Counted from the stretch's first letter, positions 43,604 through 54,703 are shown. The stretch: DNA of 64,000 bases from JALYJG01 sp033763555 (GCA_033763555.1 JANRKK010000001.1:11843-75842); one strand, 5' to 3'. Translations and numbers: made by a program. Notes: generated from the sequence alone by a model not told the origin.

Positions 43604-44315
43604 ATGAACACCACAGATAGAATTCGCGCGCACTATTCACACGGAATTATAGGATTCCATAATCCGCTCCGCGAAGCCGCTCTCCAAACAGTTTCATTCT
43701 GTCCTTCTGATACAATGTATCATCTTCGGCTTCACCACAGCCCGATAGAAGATGATTCCAACTGTAAACAAATTGCTGCAAAAACTAGAGAAGCCAATCT
43801 TGCCCATAACGGCGTTGATACGAACCCTACACATGATGACAAAATCATATCCGTATGGTTTCCCGGCAACGTTGATCTTGAAGATATGGTGGCCATCGTC
43901 GAACGAGTTCCAGAGCTGAATGCAGACTGGCTGCGTCCTGAGTTCAACAAACTCAAAATAGCCTGCGGTTTAACGGCCGATGATTTTCCCTATCTGGACA
44001 GAGATGAAAACTACCAAGGATGCGGTGGAAATCCCCGTTGGTACCACGAAGGCTGGATCAGCGCGAAGGGAGGAACACTTCTGTTCAGCCCTTATGCCGA
44101 CGAGCAGGATTTAATCCTTTTCGCAGAATTAATGACTGCTGAAGGCACCATATGCAAACCGCTTACTGAATACCACGAGGGCAGAAGTTATCTGGCTATG
44201 CCTTTCCATTGGGCGCAAGCGTTAGATGATGTCTACAAAACAAAACAGAAATTAAGAGGTCTTTTTCAGACCGTCGTTGCATCGCGTCCAGAATCAGTCG
44301 GCCGCACCGAGCGTT

Positions 44316-44335
<20 letters not shown>
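43604..44335 (+). CDS. Unknown protein
   Basis: A 243-residue soluble protein with no recognised family, rich in His and Trp (YHLRLHHSP, PRWYHEGW). It contains several Cys and an acidic middle (FPYLDRDENYQGCGGNP). No signal peptide is evident. The ATG at 43604 has AAGGA in good position and is preferred over a TTG at 43589. The upstream spacer and the gene are AT-richer than ksgA. The last 20 bp overlap the convergent acetoacetyl-CoA synthetase gene. Confidence 0.5.
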
Positions 44336-46316
<1,981 letters not shown>

Positions 46317-46326
46317 GACAAGAAGA

Positions 46327-46402
46327 TGGCTCCCGGTGCTGGACTCGAACCAGCGACAGCCTGATTAACAGTCAAGTGCTCTACCAACTGAGCTAACCGG
46401 GA
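46327..46402 (-). tRNA. tRNA-Asn (anticodon GTT)
   Basis: A 76-nt cloverleaf on the minus strand with encoded CCA. The acceptor arms TCCCGGT and ACCGGGA pair fully. The anticodon stem CTTGA/TCAGG closes the loop CTGTTAA, giving anticodon GTT for asparagine codons. The T arm is GCTGG-TTCGAGT-CCAGC and the discriminator base is G. The acetoacetyl-CoA synthetase gene starts 10 bp downstream on the same strand. Confidence 0.96.
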
Positions 46403-46478
46403 ATTAGGTCTATCTATAGTCAGGAGCAGCCTGAATCGCAACGGGGAAATGAGGCTTTTAACAGGGGGTTTCAGCGAC

Positions 46479-47435
46479 TTAGCGAAAAACTTGCCCGTTC
46501 TGCATAAGCTGGGCGTACTGCTTATCCACGATCGAGGTGATTTGCCCGATCTGGTTGTCGCGAATGATGCTGCGGATGCCCGCCGACTGACTGCCGAAAT
46601 CGGTCAGCAGGAAGGTTGAAGTCAGGCCATATTCGCCCAAAGTCTGGTGGATAACCGCCGTGAGGCTAGAGGCCAGAAGCTGCTTGGCGCGCTCACCGAT
46701 CACCTGCTCGGCCAACTGCAGGAGTCCTTCAAGACCTTCCTGCAGATTGCCCGCATGCACCGTGGCGATCACCAGATGGCCCGAGGTTGCGGCGCGAAGC
46801 AACTGGTTCGCCGCATCCGGCGTGCAAACTTCGCCGATAAAAATATATTCCGGGTGGCAGCGCAGGCTGAGTTGCAGCATTTCGGCCCAATCACGGTCTT
46901 CGCGTACCTCAACCTGATAGCAATAGCCGTTTTCACCGCGACGTCCGGCCAGATCATACTCAACCGGATCTTCAATGGTGAAAGCAACGCCGCCCTGGTT
47001 CTGCATGAAATCCATGAGCATGGAGCAGCAGGTTGTCGTCTTGCCCTGCCCCGTCGCACCGCACACCAGAATAAGGCCCGTACGTTTGCCCAGCGCCTGC
47101 AGATGCGGCACAAGCGCGGGAGGAAAACCAAGTGTCGCCAAAGGTGGTGGCAAATCCTTGATGCGTCGCAGCGCAACCCATTTCTGCCCGTTCGCCGTGT
47201 TGAGCGTCACGGCGCGCAGACGCATGCCGTCATAGGACACGATACCCATGTCGCCATGTTGGGAATTTTCCAAATGGCTTTTCAGGTTTTGAAGATCTTC
47301 ATCGAATTCAGGTGGCACCGGAACGTCGGCGCGCTTTTTGCGTCCCTTGATCGGCGCATGGTAATGGGGCGTTTCGCCACCTTCCAGGCAGATATAGAGA
47401 TCGACAAAAGGCAGGCTTTGCAGTTTTTTGGACAT
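46479..47435 (-). CDS. Orphan PilT/GspE-like secretion ATPase
   Basis: A 318-residue hexameric-type ATPase of the type II/IV secretion superfamily. Walker A is GATGQGKTTTCCS near residue 126, the Asp box is TIEDPVEYDL, Walker B is YIFIGEVCTPD and the His box is HLVIATVHAG. It is short, without the long N-terminal domain of GspE, and thus nearer PilT or DotB. No pilus, secretion or conjugation genes are adjacent. The partner machinery must be encoded elsewhere or be absent. Confidence 0.85.
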   Translation of the reverse strand: MSKKLQSLPFVDLYICLEGGETPHYHAPIKGRKKRADVPVPPEFDEDLQNLKSHLENSQHGDMGIVSYDGMRLRAVTLNTANGQKWVALRRIKDLPPPLATLGFPPALVPHLQALGKRTGLILVCGATGQGKTTTCCSMLMDFMQNQGGVAFTIEDPVEYDLAGRRGENGYCYQVEVREDRDWAEMLQLSLRCHPEYIFIGEVCTPDAANQLLRAATSGHLVIATVHAGNLQEGLEGLLQLAEQVIGERAKQLLASSLTAVIHQTLGEYGLTSTFLLTDFGSQSAGIRSIIRDNQIGQITSIVDKQYAQLMQNGQVFR

Positions 47436-47550
47436 GGCCGAATGCAGGAAAGAACCGGAAATAGCGCCCGGCCATTATGCAAGCCAAAGAAAAACAAAGA
47501 ATTAAAACTGGTTTAGAGATGGTAAAGAACTGCGCTAAAATGCTGTATAA

Positions 47551-48576
47551 TCAGCCGTTGCGAAGACCCGTATTTGAAGGGGAAGTCCCTTGCGGAAAAA
47601 ATGTGGGACGACGGACCAACATATATTCTTCCCACTTCTTCCGTTCATCTTGAAGATAAAAAAGTCCTGCGCCGCCCGTTTGTTCAATTTTATCAAACAG
47701 CTTTTTAAATCCTTCTACCACGGCCTTACGCTCTTCTGTGTGTAAAAGAAAAAAACCATCATCAATTAATTCCATAGAAAGAGTTGGGGATTTTCCCCAT
47801 CTACCGGAATCAGAACATTCCGTGTATTCGTTGCACATATACAAATTATATTTGACTCCATTGTCTCTGCGAGCAACGAAAATGCTTCCGGCCGCGCATT
47901 CCAACTCAATGGCCACAAAGGGAGTTTGAAAGTGCAGATGTGAAGGAAGTTTGCCGCTTTGCTCAGCTGTAAAAACTGCCAAGATCCTGTATGTATCGGC
48001 AACCCAGGGATCCATGAGAGATTGACGTTCCCACCCATCAATAACTTTGAAAAATTCTTCGTAATGCGACGTCTCGATTATGTGATCGAGACATGGAACG
48101 CCTGTCACCGCCAAAGCAAAATTGACAAAAGCGCCCATTTGGGATGGGTCAGGTTCGTTAAAAAGAACATCCAAAAGATGCACCAGCGGCGCAGGCTCAA
48201 GACCCACCTTAGCCAATTTCTGCACATGCTCAGCATGCGCCACCTTGTCTTCTTTCTTGTGATAAAGACCGAGAGGAAGGCTGCTGATCAGTCTGGCCGT
48301 TAATCCTTGATCACCATGCTGCTGAAAGCGCTTGTCGTAGCATGACGCTACATGCATCAGCGCGCAAAAATCCTCAGCCATATAGGAATTCCAACCACAC
48401 GGGCCCAGCAGGGGACGCGGATCGATACCCGTTCTTTTATACAGGCTCGCCTGCATGGCTTTCTCAAAAGCCTCGCGGATTTGGACAGAGTCCAGTTGGC
48501 CATTATGAAGGGCACGGACGACAGAATGCAAATCTCTGAAATCCGGCGAGACCCGGGAAAGAAGAGCAAAATCCAT
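47551..48576 (-). CDS. Unknown protein
   Basis: A 341-residue soluble protein with no recognised family. It starts MDFALLSRVSPDF, has many Cys, Trp and His residues (GPCGWNSYMAEDF, CYDKRF, ELECAAGSIF), and a charged C-terminal third ending near FYLQDERKKWEEYM. No signal or membrane segment is seen. AAGGAG stands before the ATG. It follows the gene at 48613-49266 by 36 bp on the same strand. It is AT-richer than its core neighbours. Confidence 0.5.
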   Translation of the reverse strand: MDFALLSRVSPDFRDLHSVVRALHNGQLDSVQIREAFEKAMQASLYKRTGIDPRPLLGPCGWNSYMAEDFCALMHVASCYDKRFQQHGDQGLTARLISSLPLGLYHKKEDKVAHAEHVQKLAKVGLEPAPLVHLLDVLFNEPDPSQMGAFVNFALAVTGVPCLDHIIETSHYEEFFKVIDGWERQSLMDPWVADTYRILAVFTAEQSGKLPSHLHFQTPFVAIELECAAGSIFVARRDNGVKYNLYMCNEYTECSDSGRWGKSPTLSMELIDDGFFLLHTEERKAVVEGFKKLFDKIEQTGGAGLFYLQDERKKWEEYMLVRRPTFFPQGTSPSNTGLRNG

Positions 48577-48612
48577 GAACTGCTCCTTCAGTATAGGTTT
48601 ATCAATTGGAAC

Positions 48613-49266
48613 TTATCCATTCACCGGAGGCGCAACAGATGATGGAGCGGCCCTATCTGCTCTTTGCGGCTTCTCATAATCCGTGCCCACAAGAAACTGC
48701 ACATAATCGTCTAACGAAACGGGTGTGACGAGCTTGCCCAGACTGTCGCGTACATCATACCACGAGCAGCCCTTGGCGGGGCTATCATAATCATTTTCTT
48801 GACCGTCTGATTTCCAACCTGCCTGTACTGCCGTCTCATCAAACCCGGTGCGCCAATCGGTCAAAATTCTCCGCACATCTTCCATGGCGTTTCTGCGCGA
48901 AACACGAAATTCCAGGATGCCCCGGGCAAAATTGTTTTTCTGAACTTCGCCCCAAAGAACAAGGAAGTTGCCTGATCTTGTATCATGCAGCACAGCTATG
49001 CTTGCCAGACCATGACCAGAAATAACCAAAGAATCATCGCGCAAAACAATAAGCTCAATATTGCCAAAAATGCCTTTTTTACAGCCCTTGCTATCATCCT
49101 TATAAAAACTGCTGCACAGCAAATTACGCCAGGGAACTCGAAAGGCATCACATAAAGGCATATCGCCTTTAAGCGGCGCACCTCTATTCGCCACATGCAT
49201 AATTTCCCAGATTAGATCCTCATCACCTTCGGCGGATGGCGTATGCGTAAGAATATCACTATCCAT
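48613..49266 (-). CDS. Unknown protein downstream of a tRNA
   Basis: A 217-residue soluble protein of unknown family with an acidic N-terminus (MDSDILTHTPSAEGDEDL), a beta-rich centre (NIELIVLRDDSLVISGHG) and a short Ala/Pro tail. GGAGG stands nine bases before the ATG at 49266. A longer frame from 49404 runs through the tRNA gene and is rejected. The gene begins 17 bp after the 3' end of the CAT-anticodon tRNA on the same strand and probably forms a pair with the following gene. Confidence 0.55.
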   Translation of the reverse strand: MDSDILTHTPSAEGDEDLIWEIMHVANRGAPLKGDMPLCDAFRVPWRNLLCSSFYKDDSKGCKKGIFGNIELIVLRDDSLVISGHGLASIAVLHDTRSGNFLVLWGEVQKNNFARGILEFRVSRRNAMEDVRRILTDWRTGFDETAVQAGWKSDGQENDYDSPAKGCSWYDVRDSLGKLVTPVSLDDYVQFLVGTDYEKPQRADRAAPSSVAPPVNG

Positions 49267-49283
49267 ATTCTGGCCTCCAAAAT

Positions 49284-49358
49284 TGGTAGCACCGGACGGA
49301 TTTGAACCGCCGACCAAGGGATTATGATTCCCCTGCTCTACCGCTGAGCTACGGTGCC
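49284..49358 (-). tRNA. tRNA with CAT anticodon (elongator Met or Ile2)
   Basis: A 75-nt cloverleaf on the minus strand with encoded CCA. The acceptor arms are GGCACCG and CGGTGCT, with a G1-U72 wobble. The anticodon stem GGGGA/TCCCT closes ATCATAA, so the anticodon is CAT. The lack of the initiator-type C1-A72 mismatch excludes initiator tRNA. Whether C34 is modified to lysidine (Ile2) or not (Met) cannot be read from the sequence; the variable loop TGGTC recalls E. coli Ile2, the GAATCATAATC part alphaproteobacterial Met. Confidence 0.93.
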
Positions 49359-49419
49359 ATTGCAAAGACTGTGACTGATAAGGCAGGGAACGGCGGCAAG
49401 TCAAGTTTTCAGGCGTTTT

Positions 49420-50880
49420 TTAATCTTTTCCATCGCCTTTATCGCGTGTGTCCTTGCCGCTATCGGTATCTTCGGGCGCCGTGGTTAATTTTATGTCCTG
49501 AGCACGCAACCAGTAAGGCGTGCTTTTTGGCAAGGCTTTCATCGCGCGGTCGGCCAATTGCCCGGCAGCCTTGTCATGCCCTTGCGCGACGGCTTCTTCG
49601 GCCAGCGCGTAAGTTGCCATGCCTTCATATTGCGTATCTTTCGTCAGCTCCGCCTTGCGGCCCCAGGAAACCGCCAGCAAATGCCAGGTGAATGGCATTC
49701 GGTCTTCCAGACGGTTGGCCTCTATCAATTGCTGGATGGCGAGGTCGAGCCGGGCGGCATCCTTGGTTTCCAGCAACGCGTGGGCGTAAGCCTGACGCAG
49801 CAAGGACGAGTCCGGCAGAAGCTCAACAGATTTTTTATAATTCCCCACAGCTTCCTGAACACGGCCATTTTCCATCAGGATCTGGCCTTTCAATTCGTAG
49901 AAAAAAGGATTGCTGGGCTCTTCCTTAATCAGCCCATCGACAAGCGCTAAAGCGCGATCCGCCCGGCTGGTGCGGTAGAGCGCAATCGCGCGGGCATAGC
50001 GTGCAGGGAGACGTGGGTCTTTGTCGGTGTAGCGCAGCAGCGCTGTTTCCGGCTGTAGATAGCCCAGCAGCTTGGCCTTCATGCGTTCATGCATCGTGTA
50101 GAATTTTGGATCGAGCTTAGCATCTTTGAGACTGGAATTTTCCAGATGCTGACGCACCGCATCGATACGATCACCTGTCAGCGGATGGGTACGAACGAAT
50201 TCAACCTGACGGTCGGCAGGCAGCATTTCCTGCCCCGCCATCTTGCCGAAAAATTCCATCATGCCGCGCGAGGTCATGCCGGAACGGTCAAGGAACGACA
50301 TACCTGCCGCATCCGCCGAGGATTCCTGCGTCCGGCTGAATTTCAAAAGACCACGCATGGCAATTTGCTGTGCGCCGCTGAGCGCCCCGGCGGCGGCCTG
50401 GCCGCTACCTGTCGCCGCTCCGGCCGCCACGGCAATTAGCATGCCCAGAATGGCCTGTGCGGAAGCGTTGCGCATTTCCTCCCGCCCACGAATGAGGTGG
50501 CCCCCGGAGATATGGCCCGTTTCGTGTGCGATAACGCCTGCCAATTGTTCCGGCGTATCCGTAAGCTGCAGCAGGCCCGTATAGAAAAATTCATTCATGC
50601 CTTCGGCAACAAAGGCGTTGATGATGTTGCTTTCGATGATGGCGATCGTCACGCTGCGCGGGTCGATATCGGCCGCGCGGTAAATCGGCGTCGCCAATTC
50701 GCGCAGGTAATTTTCAATTTCCGCGTCACGGATGAATTTCAGCTGATCATCCGCGCCCTGGGCATGGGCCAGAAAGCTGACATTGTGCGCGAAGGTAAAA
50801 AACAGGGCCAGGCACCAGCCCAGCCGGAAAAGCCAGCCGCCGGGACGAAAAGGACTTCTGAGGGAAGATGCTTGCGACAT
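49420..50880 (-). CDS. M48 metalloprotease with TPR domain, BepA-like
   Basis: A 486-residue periplasmic zinc protease. A signal peptide ends near AHAQ (residue 40). The M48 domain has the zinc site HETGHISGGH near residue 120 and a third ligand region in the ESSADAAG motif. The C-terminal half consists of TPR-like helical repeats (NPFFYELKGQILMENGR). E. coli BepA degrades stalled LptD and BAM substrates, and a similar role in outer-membrane quality control is likely. Confidence 0.9.
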   Translation of the reverse strand: MSQASSLRSPFRPGGWLFRLGWCLALFFTFAHNVSFLAHAQGADDQLKFIRDAEIENYLRELATPIYRAADIDPRSVTIAIIESNIINAFVAEGMNEFFYTGLLQLTDTPEQLAGVIAHETGHISGGHLIRGREEMRNASAQAILGMLIAVAAGAATGSGQAAAGALSGAQQIAMRGLLKFSRTQESSADAAGMSFLDRSGMTSRGMMEFFGKMAGQEMLPADRQVEFVRTHPLTGDRIDAVRQHLENSSLKDAKLDPKFYTMHERMKAKLLGYLQPETALLRYTDKDPRLPARYARAIALYRTSRADRALALVDGLIKEEPSNPFFYELKGQILMENGRVQEAVGNYKKSVELLPDSSLLRQAYAHALLETKDAARLDLAIQQLIEANRLEDRMPFTWHLLAVSWGRKAELTKDTQYEGMATYALAEEAVAQGHDKAAGQLADRAMKALPKSTPYWLRAQDIKLTTAPEDTDSGKDTRDKGDGKD

Positions 50881-50991
50881 CAGATTTCGCTTTATCCTTT
50901 GCCTGTAACGCCCATCATACAATCAGTTTTTCGGCAAAAGAAAGACGCCACCGGGCTGTCCCGGTGGCGTCGATTCATAAAGCCGTCAGCC

Positions 50992-51387
50992 TTAGTTGAT
51001 GACCGGATGGCCGCGTTGCTTCAGGCAGTTGATGTAGGCGCGCCTGTAGGCATTGTCGGAATCGATCGCTCCGCTACCCAGACCCGCACCTGTACCCGTA
51101 ACGGCACCCAGCGCTGCGCCCGTACCCGGCGCACCGACGATGGCGCCCAGAAGCGCGCCGCCTGCGGCACCGCCAACGGCACCGATGGCCGTGCGTTCAC
51201 CCATCGTGCCCATTTGATCGGCGGCCTGATCAGCCAGCTGCTTGCAGATGGTCATATCATTGCCGAGGCTTGCCGCGTGCTTGTCGTTCGCGACATCGAC
51301 GACAGGCGTCCAACCACGCTGCGAGGCGCAAGCGGAAAGGCCGATGCACACAACCGCCGTTAGAAGGATTTTCGAAACTTGTTTCAT
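50992..51387 (-). CDS. Glycine-zipper lipoprotein
   Basis: A 131-residue predicted outer-membrane lipoprotein. The signal ends in IGLSAC, a lipobox. The centre is a glycine-zipper of two membrane-like segments (AIGAVGGAAGGALLGAIVG, GAALGAVTGTGAGLG) as in Rickettsia 17-kDa-type and YMGG/OmpA-like proteins. The C-terminus AYRRAYINCLKQRGHPV is conserved in such proteins. The ATG at 51387 has GGAG upstream and is preferred over 51399. The exact role is unknown. Confidence 0.75.
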   Translation of the reverse strand: MKQVSKILLTAVVCIGLSACASQRGWTPVVDVANDKHAASLGNDMTICKQLADQAADQMGTMGERTAIGAVGGAAGGALLGAIVGAPGTGAALGAVTGTGAGLGSGAIDSDNAYRRAYINCLKQRGHPVIN

Positions 51388-51570
51388 GATGTTCTCCATG
51401 AGGTGGGAAATTCGATTCTGCCGGCAAAGACTAGGTTATCTGGCTAGAGGCGTCAAATAGATTGGTTATAAAATGCAGCATGATTGGGGCAAAACTGCTT
51501 TAATCCCGACATAAAAATGTCCTGATTCCAGCTCTAAACTTTGCCCGTTCCTTATGGCGGGAGGCAGACA

Positions 51571-51972
51571 ATGAAGAAACTTATTTTGGCAGCAGTTTTA
51601 ACAACCCTGGCGGCTCTGCCTGCCATGCCTGCCGCTGCGCGGCCCCATCACCATCATCACGGCCATGGCGGCGGTGGTGTGAGTTTCTCGTTTGGCTTCA
51701 GCAATTATTATCCGCGGCCTTACTATGGCTACCCCTACTATGCGCCACCACCCGTGGTTTATGCCACACCGCCTGTCGTCTATGCGCCACCCACCGCCAT
51801 TACCTATGAGCCTGCGCCGATGCCCGCCGACCAGACATCCCCGACTTATACCGATGATGAAGGCCGTAACTGCCGTGAGTTTCAATCCACCGCCATCATC
51901 GATGGCGACGAGCAACCCACCTATGGCACCGCCTGCCTGCAGCCGGACGGGTCGTGGAGGGTGGTGCCGTAA
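51571..51972 (+). CDS. His- and Tyr/Pro-rich exported protein
   Basis: A 133-residue protein with a signal peptide (cleavage near AAA, residue 24). The mature N-terminus is PHHHHHGHGGGG, a potential metal-binding run, followed by a Tyr/Pro-rich low-complexity stretch. The C-terminus, NCREFQSTAIIDG with YGTACLQPDGSWRVV, resembles the end of the surface-antigen/17-kDa family. GGGAGG precedes the ATG. It is divergent from the glycine-zipper lipoprotein. A role in metal handling is possible but not shown. Confidence 0.72.
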   Translation: MKKLILAAVLTTLAALPAMPAAARPHHHHHGHGGGGVSFSFGFSNYYPRPYYGYPYYAPPPVVYATPPVVYAPPTAITYEPAPMPADQTSPTYTDDEGRNCREFQSTAIIDGDEQPTYGTACLQPDGSWRVVP

Positions 51973-51980
51973 TCCATTGC

Positions 51981-52123
51981 GTCATCCCGGCGTAAGCCGG
52001 GATCCGGCTGACTCACTAAAAAAATAAATGGAATGATTTTGTCTTGCTAACTATTTAGTGATAAATTCATTCCGAAAGCACTCATGGGTCGGCCTTTTTG
52101 ATCTCAGTCTCCGCCGGGATTAC
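51981..52123. repeat. Palindromic repeat element with GTCATCCCGG end
   Basis: GTCATCCCGGCG at 51981-51992 and CGCCGGGATTAC at 52112-52123 are inverted copies with 11 of 12 matches. The left end also forms a tight hairpin CCCGGC-GTAA-GCCGGG. Inside lies the AT-rich pair GGAATGA...TCATTCC. The element separates the His-rich protein gene from the AT-rich DUF2971 gene. Its end resembles that of the element at 56761-56924, so both may belong to one dispersed family. Confidence 0.65.
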
Positions 52124-52133
52124 AAACATAAAA

Positions 52134-52955
52134 ATGGATCAAACATCCCCACCTGATCGAATTGTAAGATTCTATGGTAATCCGAATTATGCTTTAGAAA
52201 CTATTGCATTAAAACAAATTACCTTCATACGATCTAATAAATTCAATGACCCTTTTGATCCCCATTATCGTTTTATCACCGACTTTAAAGATTACAATGA
52301 ATTGGTAACCAGTATCAACCAATCTTCACCAGATCAAGTCGAACACTTCACTCAAGCTCTTACTGAAGAAAGATTTAGACAGAACATGGAGAAGATAAAA
52401 ACAAGAGCAGCCGATTTATGCAATCGATCTTACATTCTTTCAACATGCTCAGTTCGCGACAACCATCATCCAAAAAATGAGCTGTACATGTGGAGCCATT
52501 ATGCAAATGGGCATCGCGGAATAGCGATCGAATTTAATTTTCAACTTCTCAGCAAATCCTTCGAAAGCAACCCGCAAGTTATATGGAGTGGGAATATGGA
52601 ATATCATGACGATATACCCACAGTTACAGGTAACGATTTTTTGAAGTTGATGCTGCAAAATGATGAGAGTGAAATTACAAGAAAGCTCAATCGGACAACA
52701 AGAATGAAAAATGAATTATGGAAGAGAGAACGTGAATGGAGGTTCATAATAGAAAACGGAGACACAACACTAGATTTCATACGTTGTAACTTACCAGAAA
52801 ATTCCATTACCTCTATATATTTGGGATGCCGCTCTGAAACAGAAATGGACAAAAAGCTTATCCTCGAGAAGTCAAGAAATTACCCAAATGCAAAAGTACA
52901 TAAGATGAAACCGCATCCCAGTAAATTTGCTTTGGATTATGATGAGATTGTTTGA
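52134..52955 (+). CDS. DUF2971 protein, AT-rich, probably acquired
   Basis: A 273-residue protein of the DUF2971 family. Typical parts are IRSNKFNDPFDP near residue 35, the central MWSHYANGHRGIAIEF and the later LWKREREWRFI. The family is widespread in accessory regions and its biochemical activity is unknown; some members occur near defence genes. The gene is markedly AT-rich against its neighbours and lies directly behind a palindromic repeat, both signs of transfer. The ATG at 52134 begins outside the repeat; a frame from 52098 would start inside it. Only 2 bp separate it from the convergent ettA gene. Confidence 0.78.
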   Translation: MDQTSPPDRIVRFYGNPNYALETIALKQITFIRSNKFNDPFDPHYRFITDFKDYNELVTSINQSSPDQVEHFTQALTEERFRQNMEKIKTRAADLCNRSYILSTCSVRDNHHPKNELYMWSHYANGHRGIAIEFNFQLLSKSFESNPQVIWSGNMEYHDDIPTVTGNDFLKLMLQNDESEITRKLNRTTRMKNELWKREREWRFIIENGDTTLDFIRCNLPENSITSIYLGCRSETEMDKKLILEKSRNYPNAKVHKMKPHPSKFALDYDEIV

Positions 52956-52957
52956 AG

Positions 52958-54640
52958 CTATCCCCTCACCAACGGCCGATACTTAATCCGGTGCGGCTGG
53001 TCGGCGTCGGCACCAAGGCGGCGGTGGCGGTCGGCTTCGTAGTCCTGATAATTGCCTTCGAACCAGACAACCTGGCTATCGCCCTCGAAGGCGAGGATAT
53101 GCGTGGCAATGCGGTCGAGGAACCAGCGGTCGTGACTGATGACCACGACGCAGCCCGGAAAAGCCACCAGCGCATCTTCCAGCGCACGCAGCGTATCGAC
53201 ATCGAGGTCGTTGCTGGGTTCGTCGAGCAGTAGCGTGTTGGCCCCTGATTTCAGCATCTTGGCCATATGCACGCGGTTACGTTCGCCGCCCGACAGGATG
53301 CCGACCTTCTTCTGCTGATCGACGCCCTTGAAGCCGAAGGCGGCAACATAAGCGCGGCTGGGCATGGATTTTTTGCCCAGATTAATGATGTCGAGGCCGT
53401 CCGAGATTTCTTCCCACACGGTTTTGTCGGCGCGCAACGTATCGCGGCTCTGGTCGACATAACCGAGCTTGACCGTGTCGCCGATCTTGATGCTGCCGCC
53501 GTCGGGTTTTTCCTGCTCTGTGATCATACGGAACAAGGTCGTCTTGCCCGCGCCGTTCGCGCCAATGATGCCGACAATGCCGCCGGGCGGCAGTTTGAAC
53601 GACAAATCCTCGATCAGCAGGCGATCGCCATAGGCTTTTTTTAGATGGGTTGCGTCGATCACCGTGTTGCCGAGGCGCGGCGGCGCAGGAATAATGATCT
53701 GCGCCGTGTCAGGCGCGGCGTCGGCGCTCTGCGCCAATAGATTGTCGTAAGCAGTGATACGCGCCTTGCTTTTCGCCTGACGTGCCCGCGGCGAAGCGCT
53801 GATCCATTCCAATTCGCGCGCCAATGTTTTTTGCCGCCCGGTTTCTTCGCGCGCTTCCTGCTCCAGCCGCTTGTGCTTCTGCACCAGCCAGGCGGAGTAA
53901 TTACCTTCGTAAGGAATGCCCTTGGCGCGGTCGAGTTCGAGTATCCAGCCCGTAACATTGTCGAGGAAGTAACGGTCGTGGGTGACCATCACCACAGCAC
54001 CCTTATATTCCGACAAATGTTTCTGCAGCCAGGCGACGGATTCGGCATCCAGATGGTTTGTCGGTTCGTCGAGCAGAAGCAGATCAGGCTTCTGCAGCAG
54101 CAGGCGGCACAGCGCGACGCGGCGCTTCTCCCCGCCCGAAAGTTTCGTGACATCCGCATCACCCGGCGGGCAACGCAGGGCATCCAGCGCGACCTCAATC
54201 GTACGGCTGGTATCCCACGCATCAGCGGCATCGATTTTTTCCTGCAGCGCCGCCTGCTCATCAATCAGCTTCTGCATTTCATCCGGATCGGTGACTTCGC
54301 CGAGCTTGTTGCTGACCTCCTCAAAACGGTCGAGCAGTGCCTTGGTCTCCTTCATACCGGCGAGCACATTCTGCTCCACCGTCAGTTTGGGATCGAGCTG
54401 CGGTTCCTGCGGCAGATAACCGACGGTTGCACCCTCGGCGACCCAGGCCTCACCGGAAAAATCCGTGTCCAGCCCGGCCATGAGTTTCAGCAGCGTGGAT
54501 TTACCCGCGCCGTTGGGGCCGAGCACGCCGATCTTCGCGCCGGGATAAAAAGACAGCCAGACCTCATCCAGCACCTTTTTCCCGCCGGGCCAGGCCTTGG
54601 ACAGGCCTTTCATCACATAGACATATTGGTAAGACGCCAT
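52958..54640 (-). CDS. ettA: ABC-F translation factor EttA
   Basis: A 560-residue soluble protein with two ABC ATPase domains and no membrane part. Walker A motifs are GPNGAGKSTLLKLMAG and GANGAGKTTLFRMI; signatures are LSGGEKRRVALC and LSGGERNRVHMAKM. The arm subdomain and the linker ASPRARQAKSKAR between the domains match EttA, which gates the first peptide bond at the ribosomal E site according to energy state. The ATG at 54640 (MASYQYVYVM) is the family start; an upstream in-frame start at 54700 is unlikely. Confidence 0.94.
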   Translation of the reverse strand: MASYQYVYVMKGLSKAWPGGKKVLDEVWLSFYPGAKIGVLGPNGAGKSTLLKLMAGLDTDFSGEAWVAEGATVGYLPQEPQLDPKLTVEQNVLAGMKETKALLDRFEEVSNKLGEVTDPDEMQKLIDEQAALQEKIDAADAWDTSRTIEVALDALRCPPGDADVTKLSGGEKRRVALCRLLLQKPDLLLLDEPTNHLDAESVAWLQKHLSEYKGAVVMVTHDRYFLDNVTGWILELDRAKGIPYEGNYSAWLVQKHKRLEQEAREETGRQKTLARELEWISASPRARQAKSKARITAYDNLLAQSADAAPDTAQIIIPAPPRLGNTVIDATHLKKAYGDRLLIEDLSFKLPPGGIVGIIGANGAGKTTLFRMITEQEKPDGGSIKIGDTVKLGYVDQSRDTLRADKTVWEEISDGLDIINLGKKSMPSRAYVAAFGFKGVDQQKKVGILSGGERNRVHMAKMLKSGANTLLLDEPSNDLDVDTLRALEDALVAFPGCVVVISHDRWFLDRIATHILAFEGDSQVVWFEGNYQDYEADRHRRLGADADQPHRIKYRPLVRG

Positions 54641-54703
54641 GGTTTTTCGCGGTGTTTGAATTTGCGTCTGATTTCTATCAGGTGGAGGGGGCGGACTCAA
54701 CCC

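Noticed and set aside
49284..49358. Attachment site at the CAT-anticodon tRNA
   Set aside because: I found no repeat of the tRNA 3' end downstream and no integrase gene.
49267..49404. Upstream extension of the gene at 48613-49266
   Set aside because: The extra codons translate the CAT-anticodon tRNA gene; a good ribosome binding site supports ATG 49266.
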